Origin: Purpureocillium takamizusanense
Lineage: Eukaryota; Ascomycota; Sordariomycetes; Hypocreales; Ophiocordycipitaceae
Direction of reading: 5' to 3'
NCBI RefSeq assembly: GCF_022605165.1
Contig: NC_063075.1
Span: forward strand, 1 to 64,000
DNA length: 64,000 bases
Part shown: positions 47,551 to 58,386 of the stretch, one piece after another
Position numbering within the stretch: position 1 is the first letter of the stretch
How the letters are laid out: every line of letters starts with the position of its first letter
Translations under genes and position numbers: made by a program
Notes under the pieces: model-generated
Told to the model about the DNA's origin: nothing
Databases searched by the model: none
The model's input: only the letters and a program-made list of their open reading frames with translations

Positions 47551-48059
47551 CCCCGCTAAAGAGCACCCTAATAAAGCGGGAATATGGAGCCCCTCTTATC
47601 TCGGTCACATCTCGTGGGGTAGGAGAGGTGACGACGATAGAATGTATATTCGGCGTCATCTACGAAGTAGAAGACAACTTACCCTGGCGGCGCTGTTCCT
47701 TACGTGATCGCTGCAGGCCCCGCGGCGGGTACGGGCGCGGGGTCGCTAAAAGCGTTTTGGGCCGATTAGTCATTTCGGGCGCCATGGTGCCTAAGGATCG
47801 TCAGGCGTTTGGCCTACCCAGCGCCCCCCCCCCCCCTTCCCCCCAGAGCTGGACGTGGACGCGCCAACCCCCGAAGCGACATCGAAAGCCTTTGCAAAAC
47901 TCGACTGACTTCCTGAATCTCCATTTCTGTCCTGAATGGAAGGTGCTTTTGTCCTTGTATCCGCCTGAGTCTTATGAATCCCCTCCCCAACGTCACTGGC
48001 CTCAATCGAATGCCCCGACTGCAACCTCCACGTTGAACACGTCCTCGCGCCGGATCCGA

Positions 48060-49301
48060 ATGTCACCAGAGTCCACAGACATCCCCGACTCCGACTCCGA
48101 CGATGAGGTCTTTGGGCCTCTTGTCGCCATCTCGGAAGAATCCCTCGTTCTTCTCGCTTTGAACATTAGCAACCGGGTCCTTCATGCGCCGAGTTCTAGT
48201 GGCAAGCTTGTCAGTCGAATCCGTGGGTCATATAACATCGTCCATATTATTCAACTGGATGGCGTCAGGCTCGTTATACGCGTCCCTGCCACGGGCTGGG
48301 GCTCGGGAATGACTATAACAGCGGCCCGGGCACTGCAGTCTCAGGTTGCCACAATACGTCTCATACGGCGGAGCACGACGATTCCAGTGCCAGAAGTATA
48401 CGGTCTGGACACAACAAGCAACAACGAGATCGGAGCCCCGTACTTGTGCATGAGCTTTATGCCTGGCAAAACAGTCTCCAAGACTTGGTTTGATGGCTTT
48501 AGCACAATTCCGCGAGAAGAGCTGCGTCTTAGGATCCTCACGAGCCTATCACAGACCATGGCTCAGTTTTCTCGGCTGGCTTTCGCAAAAATGGGATCCG
48601 TTATGGAGGATGAAGCTGGATCGACTTTCATCGGCCCTTCGTATGATTGGTATGAGGATGATGACGGCAGCTTGCAGGTTAAAGCCTCGGGCCCTTTCGA
48701 CTCAGCTTCAGCCTACCTCAAGCACCATGTCGTTTTAAGTTCTAAAGGAGGTGTATGGGACGAAGCGGAAGCTAAGGTGATGCATTCGGTTTTGCCATGT
48801 CTAGTTTCTCGAAATGGTTTCGTGCTATGTCCTCCAGATTTTGACTCTCAAAATGTCATGGTGGATGAGCAAGGGAATGTCACGGGACTCATTGACTGGG
48901 ATCTCACACAAACGATGCCGCGGTTTCTGGGGTATGCTCGATATCCCAGCTGGATCACCCGCGATTGGGACCCTTTGATGTATGGCTGGCCAAAGATGGT
49001 AAACTCCGAGGACTCTCCGGAGGCGTTAGAGCGCTACCGTGCGTACTATAAGAAGGAGCTCGGCAGGGCACTTTGCTGGCAGGGTGATTGGGAGTTCACG
49101 GAGAAATCACATGTTGCGGAGGCAGTGTGGATTGCCGGGCTGAATCGCCACAATCGGCCGGCGATATGTCGCAAGCTGGTCCAGGTTGCTGCAGGCGAGG
49201 ACGTCGATGCTCTGGATATCCTCTACGATATTGGGTCAGGTCATTACAGCGAAGAAGACTGGATTATTTTGGAATCCAAGCTAAGGCAGTTGATACGCTA
49301 A
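48060..49301 (+). CDS. Aminoglycoside phosphotransferase (APH)-family protein
   Basis: 413-aa kinase-fold protein of the large fungal APH family; substrate unknown, and no link to drug resistance is implied. Landmarks are the glycine-poor N-lobe with RGSYNIVHIIQLDG and VIRVPATGWG, a hinge-region YLCMSFMPG, a catalytic loop CPPDFDSQNVMV in which the usual HxD His is Pro (common in fungal members), and GLIDWDLTQTMPRFLGYARYP as the DxD metal-binding loop. The frame stays open for 144 codons upstream, including a C-rich run near 47827, but that part is low-complexity and I start at the ATG before SPESTDIPDSDSDDE. Confidence 0.8.
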   Translation: MSPESTDIPDSDSDDEVFGPLVAISEESLVLLALNISNRVLHAPSSSGKLVSRIRGSYNIVHIIQLDGVRLVIRVPATGWGSGMTITAARALQSQVATIRLIRRSTTIPVPEVYGLDTTSNNEIGAPYLCMSFMPGKTVSKTWFDGFSTIPREELRLRILTSLSQTMAQFSRLAFAKMGSVMEDEAGSTFIGPSYDWYEDDDGSLQVKASGPFDSASAYLKHHVVLSSKGGVWDEAEAKVMHSVLPCLVSRNGFVLCPPDFDSQNVMVDEQGNVTGLIDWDLTQTMPRFLGYARYPSWITRDWDPLMYGWPKMVNSEDSPEALERYRAYYKKELGRALCWQGDWEFTEKSHVAEAVWIAGLNRHNRPAICRKLVQVAAGEDVDALDILYDIGSGHYSEEDWIILESKLRQLIR

Positions 49302-49537
49302 GAATTGATTACTCCTGAAACTTGCTAGCCGCACCGTCTCACTTAGCCGCTGAGGTCCGCAAAAGCGGTCGCAACATGCATATGCATGGGCGGCAATAAA
49401 GGGAGTCAGTTATCTATATAACCTTTAAATAGTCTGCATACATACAGTTCTAGCGTCTCGTTTTTGACTTTCACCTATCCAAGCCCTTTCTTCCTCCAAT
49501 ATCACCTAAATCATCTGGCAGGACCGCATCACTCATC

Positions 49538-49787
49538 ATGCTCAAAGCTGGGAGTAGCACGCACCATTGGTGTGTTCAGTCCTCTTTGTTATGTAGCGTG
49601 ACTGACGTTTGATAGTCCTGTTTGCAAGAAGAGTGCAAAGTCCCGTTGCAAGGCCCAGGGTCACCTAACCGACTGTGGCGTGTGCGGTAGAGCATGGTCA
49701 CCTTCCTTTGATACGGACTGCCCTTACTGTCGAAACGCAAGAGAGAAGGAAAGGCAACGCAAGACCAAGGAAAAGAAAAAGAAATGA
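49538..49787 (+). CDS. Small Cys-rich, Lys-rich-tailed protein, 67 aa
   Basis: Not described by any long ORF because an intron interrupts it. Exons 49538-49569 and 49616-49787 (46-bp intron, GTGTGT...GATAG with a GACTGAC branch) join within a Cys codon. The product has CPVC, a lone Cys, CGVC and CPYC, a pattern suited to binding one or two zinc ions, followed by a strongly basic tail (KTKEKKKK). There is no signal peptide, so a nuclear or nucleic-acid-associated role is possible but unproven. The Cys pairs appear only after splicing, which supports the model. Confidence 0.62.
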
Positions 49788-50379
49788 TCGAAAGATAGTG
49801 GCGAAGATCTGCATGTCCCGGGGGGGTGGGGGGATTCACGGTACGCAATGAGGATTAGGAACTTAGTTGGATGGTATCGTACGGCGCGATGTAGTAGGAG
49901 ACCTAGACAGTGATCATCTGCGCCCCACGGTTCCTCCCTTAGCTGTTCACCTGGAAACTAGCAGTTGACTCCTACCCTGTAATTACGCCAGAACGAACAG
50001 GAATTCCTAAGAGACGTCAAGCTATGTCCGCTCCTTCAGCACGGGCCGGGCTTCTGTCATTGGCTGGTCTTCTTGCCGTCCAAACATGTCTTGGGAATAT
50101 GTAGCCACTGCGGCTGCACGAAGAGAGAGAACAAACTCACATCTTACGGAATGTATCAGAATGTTTTCACAAACTTCTTTCTTTGCTTCATCACAAAATT
50201 CCCTAACCGCTTCAATAGTCTTTCCCAAGTTTGCAACCATGGGCATAAGACTCATCACCCCGAGGTCCTCGGAAAAGCCGACCCTGAACCACTTAGCCAA
50301 CATGCACCTTCTACAAAATACGTGACGGAACAAAGATATGCTTGTAACCACTCTGGAGCTGCTCAGATCGCTAGAATCT
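49788..50379. other. Convergent intergenic spacer
   Basis: About 590 bp with a G-run near 49820. ORFs here on either strand (for example 50022-50399 minus) lack family features and overlap the end of the next gene, so I do not call them. Confidence 0.45.
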
Positions 50380-51540
50380 TTAGCTTTTACTTGTGCCATG
50401 CCCCTCTCCTTGAGACTCTAGTCCCGTGTCTCTCTTGGTTGGAAAGATAAACTTCTTCAGCTTAGCCATACCCACCCAGTCCCCTTCTACGGTTCCTGCT
50501 ATCTCTTTGTCGACCCAGCCCTCGGTATAACCGCCGCCAAAATCAGTAATCCACGCATTGTTGTCCCGGTCTATCAGAACGTTCTCTGCCTTGACATCTC
50601 CCCAGACCACGCCGGCTTTGTGCAGCCCTGCGAGGGCGGCATCAAGCTGGCCTAACCACCGTTCTCTGACCACAGGCGGGGGATCGTCGGGTTCATCAGG
50701 ATGAATTCTTGTAGACAGTGGGCAATCTCCATTGTCAATGTAAGTCAACAACAGGCCAAGAATAAAGCCAGAGTCATCCATGACGACGCCATATACGTGG
50801 CATATGTATAGCTGAGAGTCCAAGCCGGCCGCGTGAATTATCTTATAGGCTTTAAGCTCCTGTTGAATCTGGACGCTAGAGTTGCATGGCTTAAAGAAGC
50901 ATTCAGTCTGGCGGTTGTCGATGAGAACCTTGTTGGGTGGCTTGAAGAGCGCATCCTCGGGATCTTTGAAGCTTAAGGTGATTCCAGCGGGATCATAGAA
51001 GGCTGTCCATGTCTCCAGGTCGTCGAGGAAGTCGTCATCAAAGCGGACGAACGACGGCCGATGAGGCGATTCTGTCGCTGCGATACGGCGCGGATACGGC
51101 TTTTCATCAACAATGTCTAGGGCAAGGACGAAAAACTCTGGGAAAAGATGATCTTGCAGAGTGATCCTGATGTCCTCTGGGAGGCATGACGGGCTAGGCG
51201 CAAGCTCGGCGAAGAGCGGCTCAAATGGGGCAATGACCCATTCGTAGACGTCGGTGTCGTAGATGTCGCCAAGGACCTCTTCGCCTGACCGGAGCACCTC
51301 CAGGTACGACAAGTACTTCTTCATCATCACGGGGGAGTTAACAAACTGGGATGGCGAGACCTTGATGTAAAAGGCCTTGCCGTTTCGGCGGACCGTGAAG
51401 CGTGCATCATGATCATCGTCTCGGGTGCTGGTGATATGGTGTTCGATCTCGTATCTTAGCGCGACAGTCATTTCGGAGGCCGGCGCGTGAGGCGAAAGGC
51501 GAAATGCCCGCCTTTCCAGAAGGATAGAAACAAATCCCAC
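50380..51540 (-). CDS. Protein-kinase-like fungal protein
   Basis: Single exon, 386 aa. The C-terminal half has protein-kinase landmarks: a catalytic loop GDVKAENVLID (His of HRD replaced by Trp-Gly, Asp kept), then ITDFGGGYTEGW as the DFG loop, and a hydrophobic hinge (LGLLLTYIDNGDCPL). The N-lobe Lys is likely in YKIIHAAG or upstream, which I cannot fix. The N-terminal 190 residues are acidic and not recognised. Proteins of this kind are abundant, variable and of unknown substrate in fungal accessory regions. A truncated LINE is inserted just upstream of the start codon (about 35-50 bp), which may have cut the gene off from its promoter. Confidence 0.78.
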   Translation of the reverse strand: MGFVSILLERRAFRLSPHAPASEMTVALRYEIEHHITSTRDDDHDARFTVRRNGKAFYIKVSPSQFVNSPVMMKKYLSYLEVLRSGEEVLGDIYDTDVYEWVIAPFEPLFAELAPSPSCLPEDIRITLQDHLFPEFFVLALDIVDEKPYPRRIAATESPHRPSFVRFDDDFLDDLETWTAFYDPAGITLSFKDPEDALFKPPNKVLIDNRQTECFFKPCNSSVQIQQELKAYKIIHAAGLDSQLYICHVYGVVMDDSGFILGLLLTYIDNGDCPLSTRIHPDEPDDPPPVVRERWLGQLDAALAGLHKAGVVWGDVKAENVLIDRDNNAWITDFGGGYTEGWVDKEIAGTVEGDWVGMAKLKKFIFPTKRDTGLESQGEGHGTSKS

Positions 51541-51574
51541 AAAGGACCTCTCTTTAAAGCGGAAGTTCGTGTTG

Positions 51575-52614
51575 TTTTATTCGTCGGAACTGAACTGAAC
51601 TGAACTATATTCCTACTCGGTTATAGCCGCTAATTTAACCGCAGCCATGCCCGGTGAGCGGGGTCTGGTAGGTAGCCGATATGGCTGGAGGTTAATCCGG
51701 CCGCCCTACTTCGCTAGCGTAATGTAAATAAAGCCCCGACTAGCTGCCCCTAAAATTCCCGCTTTGCTCCTTAACCTTAATCTACCCGTAGCTAGCAACC
51801 TATAGTCTCCCCCTAATGCTTAGCTTTATCTAGTATAGGATTCGATCCTAAATTGCCTAAGGATCTCCGTTAGTTCTATAAACTTAATAGCCTTTGCGGC
51901 TGCCTTGCGCTTACTTAATATATCCTAGAGGTCGTATCGTCCTAAAATGGGGCCTAGTTCCTAGCGCCGAAGTTATCGATACGTATAGTATCGTAGTAAG
52001 ACGTGCGATACCGTTTAGCGTCCTTCCTAGTATCGGTAATTAGCGTCTATAGCGTCTGGCGCTCTTTGGTTGAAGAGGAAGTCTTTGAGTCCTATCTTCT
52101 CTATTCGCAACTAGATAAGAAGCGCGCTTTAGCGCTTGTTTAGTCCGTTATGTAACCGTAGGACCTTTTTGGTCGGCTTGGTAGTATAGCGGTATGAGGT
52201 CCTGCCTCGCTTCTCCGCTGCCTACCTTATCGCCTAGGTCTTGTGGGCTTCTTTGTGTGTCTATGTTTTCCGTGTAGAATAGAGGGAGTAGAGCTCCGCG
52301 GGTATCTTTACTCGCGGCCCTGGTGCTCCTCTCTCGCGCTATCCTATGGCTTCTTTGGCTGCCCTGTCCGCGTCTTCGTTGCCTTGCACTCTGGTATAGG
52401 CCGGGACCTATCGTATCTTAATCGGCAAGTTATATTCTTATAGTGTTGTCGTCTAGGATACGATCTTCTTTAGTAGATAGGCTCTAGATTTACCCTTGGG
52501 CTTGGCTGAAGACCGGATGGCTGCCTAATTGTTAGTGTAGATAATGACCTTGTTGCGTCTGTATCCATCGGCTCGATCTCGTTGTGCGATATCGAGCGCT
52601 TTTATTCGTCGGAA
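51575..52614 (-). mobile_element. 5'-truncated, RIP-decayed Tad1-like LINE with 15-bp target duplication
   Basis: A perfect 15-bp direct repeat, TTTTATTCGTCGGAA, lies at 51575-51589 and 52600-52614. Between them, on the minus strand, is the 3' part of a non-LTR retrotransposon. RNase H motifs are still readable (TNN-stop-AAIRSSAKPKGKS; later VPAYTRVQGNEDADRAAKEA), then the C-terminal domain (KIGLKDFLF). Expected Asp, Gln, His, Trp and Cys codons are changed exactly as C-to-T/G-to-A mutation would do (Asp to Asn, Gln to stop, His to Tyr, Trp to stop). The 3' end carries a short TTCAG-type tandem repeat, as many LINEs do. The reverse transcriptase is missing, as is common for 5'-truncated insertions. 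It is inactive. Confidence 0.85.
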
Positions 52615-53494
52615 TGGCAACGCGTTCGCAAGGAACAACTTTCGACAGAGGTCACGGGACCGGCTGCCGGTTTTCGATTTTACGGCCTGAGGCAGCTATA
52701 GCCAAGGCGCTTCGATTCTCCCGTTCCGAACCGTAGTAGCCGACTTGTTGACGTGCGTGGTCGGACGCGCCACAAGGGGGAGCCCAATAGATGCGTAGGA
52801 CGAAGTACTTGCGATTATAGGCGGAAATGAATTTAGCGGGCGGGTGTTAGAGTTATAGGACGTACGTACAGTATATATGGGAGGTTTGCCCCGTAACGAC
52901 CGACGCTGCGCGTGATGATCGCCAGCGTCACAAGCTGTCCCCCTTCCCTTTGTCCTGACCCCTGATCCATCCCAACTTGTCGGGTATTATTTGAAGGAAA
53001 TGAGTGAGGGCCCCGAGCAAATTATTGCGCAAGCAGCGCCTTCTCCTCGTTTCCACTTCCTTAGTAATTACTCATATAGCCCCATGCACCCCTCGATACC
53101 CCCAGGTATTCCATGCCCCAACGCATTGCAGGTAGACATAGAGTCTTGCGGCAGATCCCTGGCGCCGCCCGAAACCATTCAAAGTCGCTACTCACACAAC
53201 CTTGGCTAAGACTGCTGCCCCGACACGCTCGGCGAGCCATGGAATACCAGGTTGAGGCTAAACACAGGTAGGCTGTGTCAGCGCTCTCCAACAACTTCAT
53301 TTTCGGGGATTCTGCATCACAAAGCTGGTCTCTACTTTGGGTTGAAAGAGCCACGTCTTGATGCATACGTAACTTGAGCTCTTAAAGATAATTCTGATCC
53401 ATTGACTGATGCCAATGACGGACCCCCTGAATCCGGTTGTCTGACACGTTCCAACCATCGTACTAAGAGCCATGCCAATCTGACGAAACACAAG
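52615..53494. other. Intergenic region between LINE and P450
   Basis: 880 bp probably containing the former promoter of the kinase-like gene and the 3' UTR of the P450. Moderately AT/GC balanced; no supportable ORF. Confidence 0.45.
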
Positions 53495-55474
53495 CTATTG
53501 TATGAGAACACGAACACCTTTACTGTTACTTTTAGGCATAGCAATAAGCTGATCATGATCGTACGCGATATCCGTAATGGTGGTGTCTTGTAAGGTCATG
53601 TGCGGCCACACCCGCAATGCCAGAGCCGCCGTTGCTATATAGAGCTCGCAGTACGCAAGCCTATCCCGTTGTCAGTGACTCTTCCTTAGCCACTCGTCTA
53701 GTGTTCTATTAGGAGGGCGACTGACTGCATGCCAACACACTGGCGGTTCCCTTTTGCGAAAGACATTAGATATCTCTCTAAACCCTTTGTCCTCTGGCCA
53801 TCCACGTCCAACCATCGGTCGGGAACAAAAGAGGACGCATCTTCAAAGATTCTAGGGTCGTTATGTATTCCGTATGATGAGATGCCAATTGCAGATCCTC
53901 TTGGGATTGTGTACCATGTCTCAATGTTGCCTCCTCCGCTCGGAGCTTTCCACCGCGCTAGGTACTGCAGGTCTTCATCCGGCGCGACCATGGAGATCCG
54001 ACTAGCCACTCCGTGCATTAAGCGTAATGATTCGAGAACGACCCCACTCAAATATGGCAGTGACTGTAATGTTGACCAGGACGGGAGGTCCGTTGGATCG
54101 GATACACTTGCTGAGAGCTCCGAGCGCAATCTCTGTAGCTGGGCCGGGTTACTGAGCAGATGATATGTCGCAATCGCGAGTACAGCGGATACACTGTGTG
54201 TTCCGCCCAATACTACGACGACCGATTCGCTTGTTAGTCTTTCCAAGGTCTTTTCGGGGGTGGGCAGGTCAGATTGTAGCATTGCCTGAACGATCGTGGG
54301 CCGTGGCCGTCCTGATGAGTCCATGTCCTGCGCGGTTGTGGCTTGCTCAACAAGCCGCGGAATGGTAACCTGAACTGGGTCAGCCGTTTCTGTTTTGAGC
54401 ATAATAACCAATTCTGGGAGTCCAGACTCTGGTAAGTTCCAGAAAGGCACCAATGTCGTCGGAGATGGAACGAGCAACCGACCTTTGCGCGTTAGATAAG
54501 ACTCTGCAGATAAATTATTGGGAAACCTACAACGGCATTACATCTGCGAGATATGCTAGCGGTGGCAAATGTCTACTGAGATAAAAGAGCCGTGTCATCT
54601 TATCAACCGTACCCTTGAACGCCGGATTCCAGCCCGGTTGGTCCAGATTTCCTAGGCTATCGCCGAAGCAGTAGCTTGTGAGAGCATCCGTGGTAAAGCA
54701 TGAGTAGGCGGCCGCCACATGGACGGCCTCAGAGCCGCGGTATGAAAGCAGTTTATCGCATAGCTGCTGGGTCTTGCTTTGTATGAGTCCCTCCGCCTTT
54801 ATTATCTGCGACCTCGCAAAGTATTTGCTAGCTGGGACACGGCGAAGTCGGTGATGGTCATGTTCAGCCGTTCCGACGCTAGCCTGAGCCGACGTTAGAA
54901 GTGTCCCACACCCGCCCTCCCGGAAAGCGACTGACCAGCCGTAGGCTAGTAGGTTTGACTGTCAAAACTCGTCCTTGATGAAACTGTCCGGGCGTCTCCA
55001 ATCTAATACGTACCCCCAAGGCAAGGCTGCCAAGTAATGATGAGACTTGTTTCGTCTTCCTTTTCCGTGGGAGTAAACAACGTCGACAAAGCTCGGATCA
55101 TTGCAGTGGATCTCATCCGGATTTATCCGCACCAACGGGCCTTTCCCCAGGTCAGTGATGCGGTCGATAACAATTTGCGCCAGTCGCCGTCTTCCCTTAC
55201 CGTATTTCTCATGGAGATGTAAGATCTGTCGCGTGTATTGTCCTTGGCGGATGACATCGAACCAGAACTCGTAGATGTAGGAAGCACCAGCAAGCTTTGG
55301 GCCCGGAAAGCTGGCGAGAGGATGAAATTTGAGTCGATAAAATGCAACCGCGGCGACATGAAGAGCACAAATCGATACGAAGACGAAGACGTAGTTCCAG
55401 ATTGAGACCGACCTGAGCAACCTGAAGATTGCGAAGTCGACGCTTGTTGGAATAGACATATTGCTATCAAGCAT
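53495..55474 (-). CDS. Cytochrome P450 (distal terpenoid-like group)
   Basis: Membrane-anchored P450 with an N-terminal hydrophobic helix and hinge FHPLASFPGPKLAG. Exons I can fix are 55474-55201, 55140-55014, one beginning at 54878, one ending at 53726, and a last exon 53660-53495. The junction near 54545-54435 is uncertain; a phase-0 intron from GAT|GTAATG to CCAGAG gives the best family fit. The first intron is in frame and would otherwise insert 20 residues. Motifs are YGPLVRINP, the HDHHRLRR C-helix, an altered I-helix (LGGTHS in place of AGxDT), ESLRLMHG as K-helix, PDRW, and the haem loop FAKGNRQCVG. The last exon adds LAYCELYIATAAL and a normal C-terminus (AMPKSNSKGVRV). It resembles trichodiene-oxygenase-like and related fungal P450s. 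Substrate unknown; terpene-related neighbours are 2-8 kb away. Confidence 0.82.
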
Positions 55475-57088
55475 ACACTATGGGAATTGTTGTCAGAACG
55501 CAATGCATGACCCTGCGCATAAGGGTTTTATAGCAAGAGAACACACCATGTGTACAACAGTATCAAGGCCAGTTCCAAGCAATGTTCACATAGCGTTACC
55601 AGTTTGGATAAAGAAGAGGGATCGATTAGAAGTAGGTTGGCGGCCATGAATTCATGTGAGTAAGCTGACCTCAACGCCGCGATATAACTTAATATCCGCA
55701 GCAAGACCCGAACTCGGCCACTTGAATCTTGCACGGGATCATGGATGTAGCAACCAACCGGGTGACGACACATCATAGGTTAATGCAGATTGCGGAGAAC
55801 ACGCTTGGGGTTAGTGGGGATTTCCATTGAAATGAGCCAAGTTTATCACTACGTGATATGTCTCTTGCTACAACCATACCATCGGTGGTGCTGTGCTGTT
55901 GTTGAGCCAACGGACCGTATTCAGCTAATAACAAAGCATCTAGCAATCCCGCTGAAGGCTCCAATAAGGAGCGTATATTCTATCTACGCACCGATAACTC
56001 TCACTTGGCCTGAACCGGGCTTCTACCGCCAGATATATATCATACGGCAACAGACTCTCCCCGGCTCCATGTCTATGCGTCTATTTGAACACTTTATTTC
56101 GTCCGTCTTTGAGATGATATCGGGTTATGGCAATGATAAACTGGGGAACGGATAGAGCGCCGCCCCCCATTTTGCTTTAGCGCTCTGTCCGTCGGCAGAC
56201 CACGGAAGGCTATTACAGCGCTCGAAGTTCAAGTGCCTGGGCGCCAAGTGCTTTGATCGTCGCCCGCGATCTTTGGCAAAGTCTTTGTGGGGCGAGGCGG
56301 CGCTAATGCAGCCGGCGGCTGGTCCACGACTCCACAGAAACTGGGATGGTGCCACGTCCACATCCTCGGGCCGGAGTGACAACGAACTAGACTGGTCCTG
56401 GCGAGAACTGAAGAATATTCATCAGTTACTGTTTGGGCAAAACTTGCCCTACGGCGCAATAAGCCAATCGCATCAGCTGTCATAGGTCCTGCAAAGTCGG
56501 TCAAGGAAAAAGAAATGACGATGTGCGGCCGCTCAGGAGCAAAAGCGGCGCAGCGACACAATGACCCGACGCAACGGTCCTTTTGTTGCACAAGCAACTG
56601 TTTCACTGCAGGCACGAGGATCAGCCAGCGTGCCTAGGGTGCCACGTGCTGCGGCTCGATCGCGGATGAAAGATTGGCTAATAATCGAGTTATTATGCAT
56701 GGTTTGTCCCACACTGCGGGTAATTCGACTGGCTTGGCTCGGTCCCTTGCATTTGAGTGGATACCAAGCAGAGCCGTTGCATAGAAGCCGCAGTGACGCC
56801 CGCACTACTCGACGCCCGCACTACTACAGGTAGACGCCCGCACTACACGACGCCCAGTACTCTGCGATCCATCCGCGACTAGGCAAAGGTCATAACAACG
56901 CAGCGGGCTGATGAACAACGCACAAAATACAATTTTACGAGCGGCTTGACCTGCTCTGAGCCTGCTGCCATGCTACTTGTCCCCGGACTTGGCACATCTT
57001 GCTCCTAGTAGTCCTTTCCCTTCATCAGCCAACTTGAGGACAAGTCCAGCTGGTGAAGAGCTCCCTGTGTGTGTCGCCGACAGCAGCC
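55475..57088. other. Gene-poor stretch
   Basis: 1.6 kb without a gene I can support. It includes a short tandem of a GACGCCCGCACTAC-like unit at about 56795-56850 (three to four imperfect copies). The promoter of the methyltransferase is at the right end. Confidence 0.5.
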
Positions 57089-58386
57089 ATGGAGACCAAC
57101 CGGCACGGCAACGACAGTAACGATCGCGACGGCAGCAACGATCGCGACGCCAACAGCGGACACACCCACTCGGCGCTGGACTTCGAGTTCACCTTCGATG
57201 TGTCAGAGGTGGCAGGCGGCGTCATTGAGCCAGAAGTAAGAGAACCCTTGTAACACCTTATTGCCACGACAAGACTACCACGAGAGGATGCGTGCTAACT
57301 CGATTGGGCACGTTGCTGGTTGTGCTAGGCTTGGGACATGTCAGCGACCTTGTGCAAGTGAATGAACACGCACCAAGCTAAACAACGCTGCAACAGGAGT
57401 GACACAGCCTCCCTACCGGAGAGTGTCCAAGACTTTCCTGAGGAGTTCGGTCGCACCTATCATGCCTACCGAGCCGGCTGTATGAGCTCCTCAAGCCTCT
57501 CGAACCTCTTCATGACTTCTCACTAACTACGTGCCTCAAGCATATGCATTCCCAAATGACGCCCCAGAGCAAGAGCGCTTATGTCTGCAAGGCGAGTGTA
57601 TGAAAATACTCCTAGGCGGGAGGTTATACTTTGCTCCCCTCTCGCGTTCTCGGCCTCCACTTCGCATTCTCGATGTTGCCACTGGTGTAGGTGACTGGGC
57701 AATCGAAATGGGCGATTTATTCCCTGCATCCACCGTTATCGCCACAGATTTATCGCCGATTCAACCCGATAACGTGCCCCCAAACGTCTTCTTTTACGTA
57801 GAAGACTCGTAAGTTTGCCTTCCAGTCAGTTACTACGTTCTGCATCTCTGTCGGCGCGACTGCTGCAGTAAGCTGTCTAACTCGGCCGCCTAGAACAGAC
57901 CCATGGGATTTCTCTCACAAGTTTGACTACATACATACGCGCTATACCGTCGGGTGCTGGGCATCATTTGAGGTTCAGATTGCCCAGCAAGCCTTCGAGG
58001 CGCTTGAGTATGGGGGCTGGCTCGAGTCTCAAGAGGTTGATGGTGTTGTCTGTTGTGACGATGGCACCCTAGGCCCTAACGATTCAGTGGCCATATGGTT
58101 CAAAGACCTGGTGATAGCATCAGATATGCTAAACCGACCCGCTATCATGGGAGCCACTCTAAAACACGTATTTGAAAGCGTCGGCTTCGTCGATGTTCAA
58201 CAGCGGGGCATCAAAATGCCGATTGGCGGGTGGCCAAAGGACAATAGGCTCAAGGAAGTCGGCTTGATGTGGAGGGCAAATCTTTTGGAGGGCTTAGCTG
58301 GCTTCTCGTACCAGTGGCTCAATAGAGCATTTAACCGCACGGTTGACGAGATCAATGTACGTGCATACACGGCGCGCCCACAGTGA
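57089..58386 (+). CDS. LaeA-like / UMTA-family SAM-dependent methyltransferase
   Basis: Class I methyltransferase. Proposed exons are 57089-57235, 57329-57357, 57397-57479, 57541-57808 and 57894-58386, giving 339 aa. Exon 2 is only 29 nt and the following intron only 39 bp, so the N-terminal part is tentative; the rest is firm. Family landmarks are an acidic variable N-terminus, then SLPESVQDF...EFGRTYHAYRAGSYAFPND (assembled across an intron), motif I LDVATGVGDWAIEMG, IATDLSPIQP, DYIHTRYTVGCW, and GGWLESQEVD. Members either regulate secondary metabolism (LaeA) or methylate small molecules. Being beside terpene-synthase-like genes suggests a pathway enzyme or local regulator; I cannot decide. 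Confidence 0.82.

Noticed and set aside
47628..48059. 144-residue extension of the APH-like protein
   Set aside because: Arg/Pro/Ser-rich with a C-run; looks like 5' UTR read in an open frame.
52165..52250. tRNA-like stretch (GGTAGTATAGCGGT resembles a D-arm)
   Set aside because: No proper anticodon arm or T-arm follows, and the stretch is the C-terminal part of the decayed LINE on the opposite strand.
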